This document shows, in pieces, positions 13,477-13,778 of a stretch of DNA of 13,778 nt. Below the pieces are notes generated by a model that worked only from the letters and a program-made list of their open reading frames with translations, ran no database searches and had not been told where the DNA came from. The position numbers were made by a program, and so were the translations under genes. This DNA is from an uncultured Chloroflexota bacterium (lineage in GTDB: Bacteria; Chloroflexota; Limnocylindria; Limnocylindrales; Limnocylindraceae): NCBI GenBank assembly GCA_903938075.1, contig CAJABS010000084.1, positions 1 to 13,778 of the forward strand, in the 5' to 3' direction. Within the stretch, counting starts at the first letter, position 1. Each line of letters begins with the position of its first letter.

Positions 13477-13505
13477 TGGGTAAATCCCCGTTACAGGGGC
13501 GGCAA

Positions 13506-13535
13506 TTGACACCGCCGCCTGCGAGGAACGATACT
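13506..13535 (+). promoter_or_regulatory. Predicted rpmH promoter
   Basis: A perfect -35 TTGACA (13506-13511), an 18-base spacer and GATACT (13530-13535, four of six matches to TATAAT). The predicted start near 13542 gives a leader of about 110 bases before rpmH, which includes a branched inverted repeat GCCAC...GTGGC (13596-13622). Confidence 0.65.
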
Positions 13536-13652
13536 TCCCCTCTCAGAACCGCCCCCTTCGCGGCCTGAGTGAAAACTAGGAAGAACCCCTCGGGGGCCAC
13601 CGCCGACGAAGGCAACCGTGGCGCTTGAGACCACCAGATCGGAGCGATACCA

Positions 13653-13778
13653 ATGAAGCGAACGTATCAGCCGAAGAAGCGCCAGCGGTTCCGCGAGCAC
13701 GGATTCCGTAAGCGCATGTCGACAACGTCCGGCCGCCGGGTTCTTGCCCGACGCCGCGCACGCGGTCGCAAGCGCCTC
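13653..13778 (+). CDS. rpmH: Ribosomal protein bL34 (partial, cut by window end)
   Basis: The first 42 residues of bL34, from MKRTYQPKKRQRFREHGF to RARGRKRL; the family is about 44-46 residues, so only a few codons are missing. It has the highly basic composition and the conserved HGFRKRMSTTSGRRVLARRR core of this large-subunit protein. GGAG at 13641-13644, eight bases upstream, supports ATG 13653. Divergent rpmH and dnaA flanking the origin is a classic bacterial arrangement; rnpA and yidC usually follow rpmH and would lie outside the window. The sequence is closer to the Firmicutes/Chloroflexota style than to the actinobacterial one. Confidence 0.98.
   Translation, partial: MKRTYQPKKRQRFREHGFRKRMSTTSGRRVLARRRARGRKRL

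Larger units (their letters stand above)
13213..13652. other. rpmH-dnaA divergent intergenic region
   Basis: A 440-base non-coding gap holding, from left to right, the dnaA leader with two hairpins, the predicted dnaA promoter, the palindrome, the rpmH promoter and the rpmH leader. I found no convincing DnaA box, tRNA or small gene in it, so the dnaA-dnaN gap is the better oriC candidate. Confidence 0.7.

Noticed and set aside
1..13778. CRISPR array, tRNA or rRNA gene, insertion sequence or prophage genes
   Set aside because: No regularly spaced repeats, no cloverleaf or rRNA-like sequence and no transposase or integrase reading frame were seen on either strand.

Overview
The window is a bacterial chromosomal replication-origin neighbourhood at high GC. 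The right edge carries the divergent pair rpmH (plus strand, cut by the window end) and dnaA (minus strand). A minus-strand replication run follows leftwards: dnaA, a ~310 bp gap that is a candidate oriC, dnaN, recF, a DUF721/DciA-like gene, an 828-residue membrane-anchored protein and a BFN (DUF151) nuclease-family gene. The order dnaA-dnaN-recF-DUF721 is common in Actinobacteriota and some Chloroflexota. The L34 sequence (MKRTYQPKKRQR...) is not of the usual actinobacterial type. Very short or overlapping gene boundaries (31, -3, 15, 18, 2 and 34 bases) suggest a streamlined genome. A Chloroflexota lineage, perhaps freshwater Limnocylindria-like, is my best guess, but this is inference.

The left half is an envelope-glycosylation locus. 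A small plus-strand GT2 enzyme of the polyprenyl-phosphate mannose/glucose synthase (DPM1) type diverges, across only 34 bases, from a 1394-residue minus-strand protein. That protein joins a Gpi18/GT87-like GT-C transferase to a PMT (GT39)-like GT-C transferase. A ~310-residue beta-propeller-like domain is inserted in the first extracytoplasmic loop of the PMT half. The likely logic is that the GT2 enzyme makes the lipid-phosphate sugar donor and the GT-C protein uses it outside the membrane. At the far left lie the end of an unidentified gene, a small three-helix membrane protein and a metal-less cupin gene. The cupin gene overlaps the tail of the GT-C gene by 90 bases in convergent orientation.

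Non-coding signals concentrate on the right. The rpmH-dnaA gap (13213-13652) holds a good rpmH promoter, an extended -10 promoter for dnaA, a perfect 8+8 bp palindrome between the two promoters, and an 8 bp hairpin just upstream of the dnaA ribosome-binding site. The dnaA-dnaN gap (11476-11784) has weak DnaA-box-like sites, a 10-nt direct repeat, a minus-strand G-quadruplex-type pattern and an AT-richer stretch next to dnaN. I saw no tRNA, rRNA, CRISPR array, insertion sequence or clear intrinsic terminator. The strongest candidates for something undescribed are the two-transferase/propeller fusion and the propeller-bearing membrane protein in the replication run.
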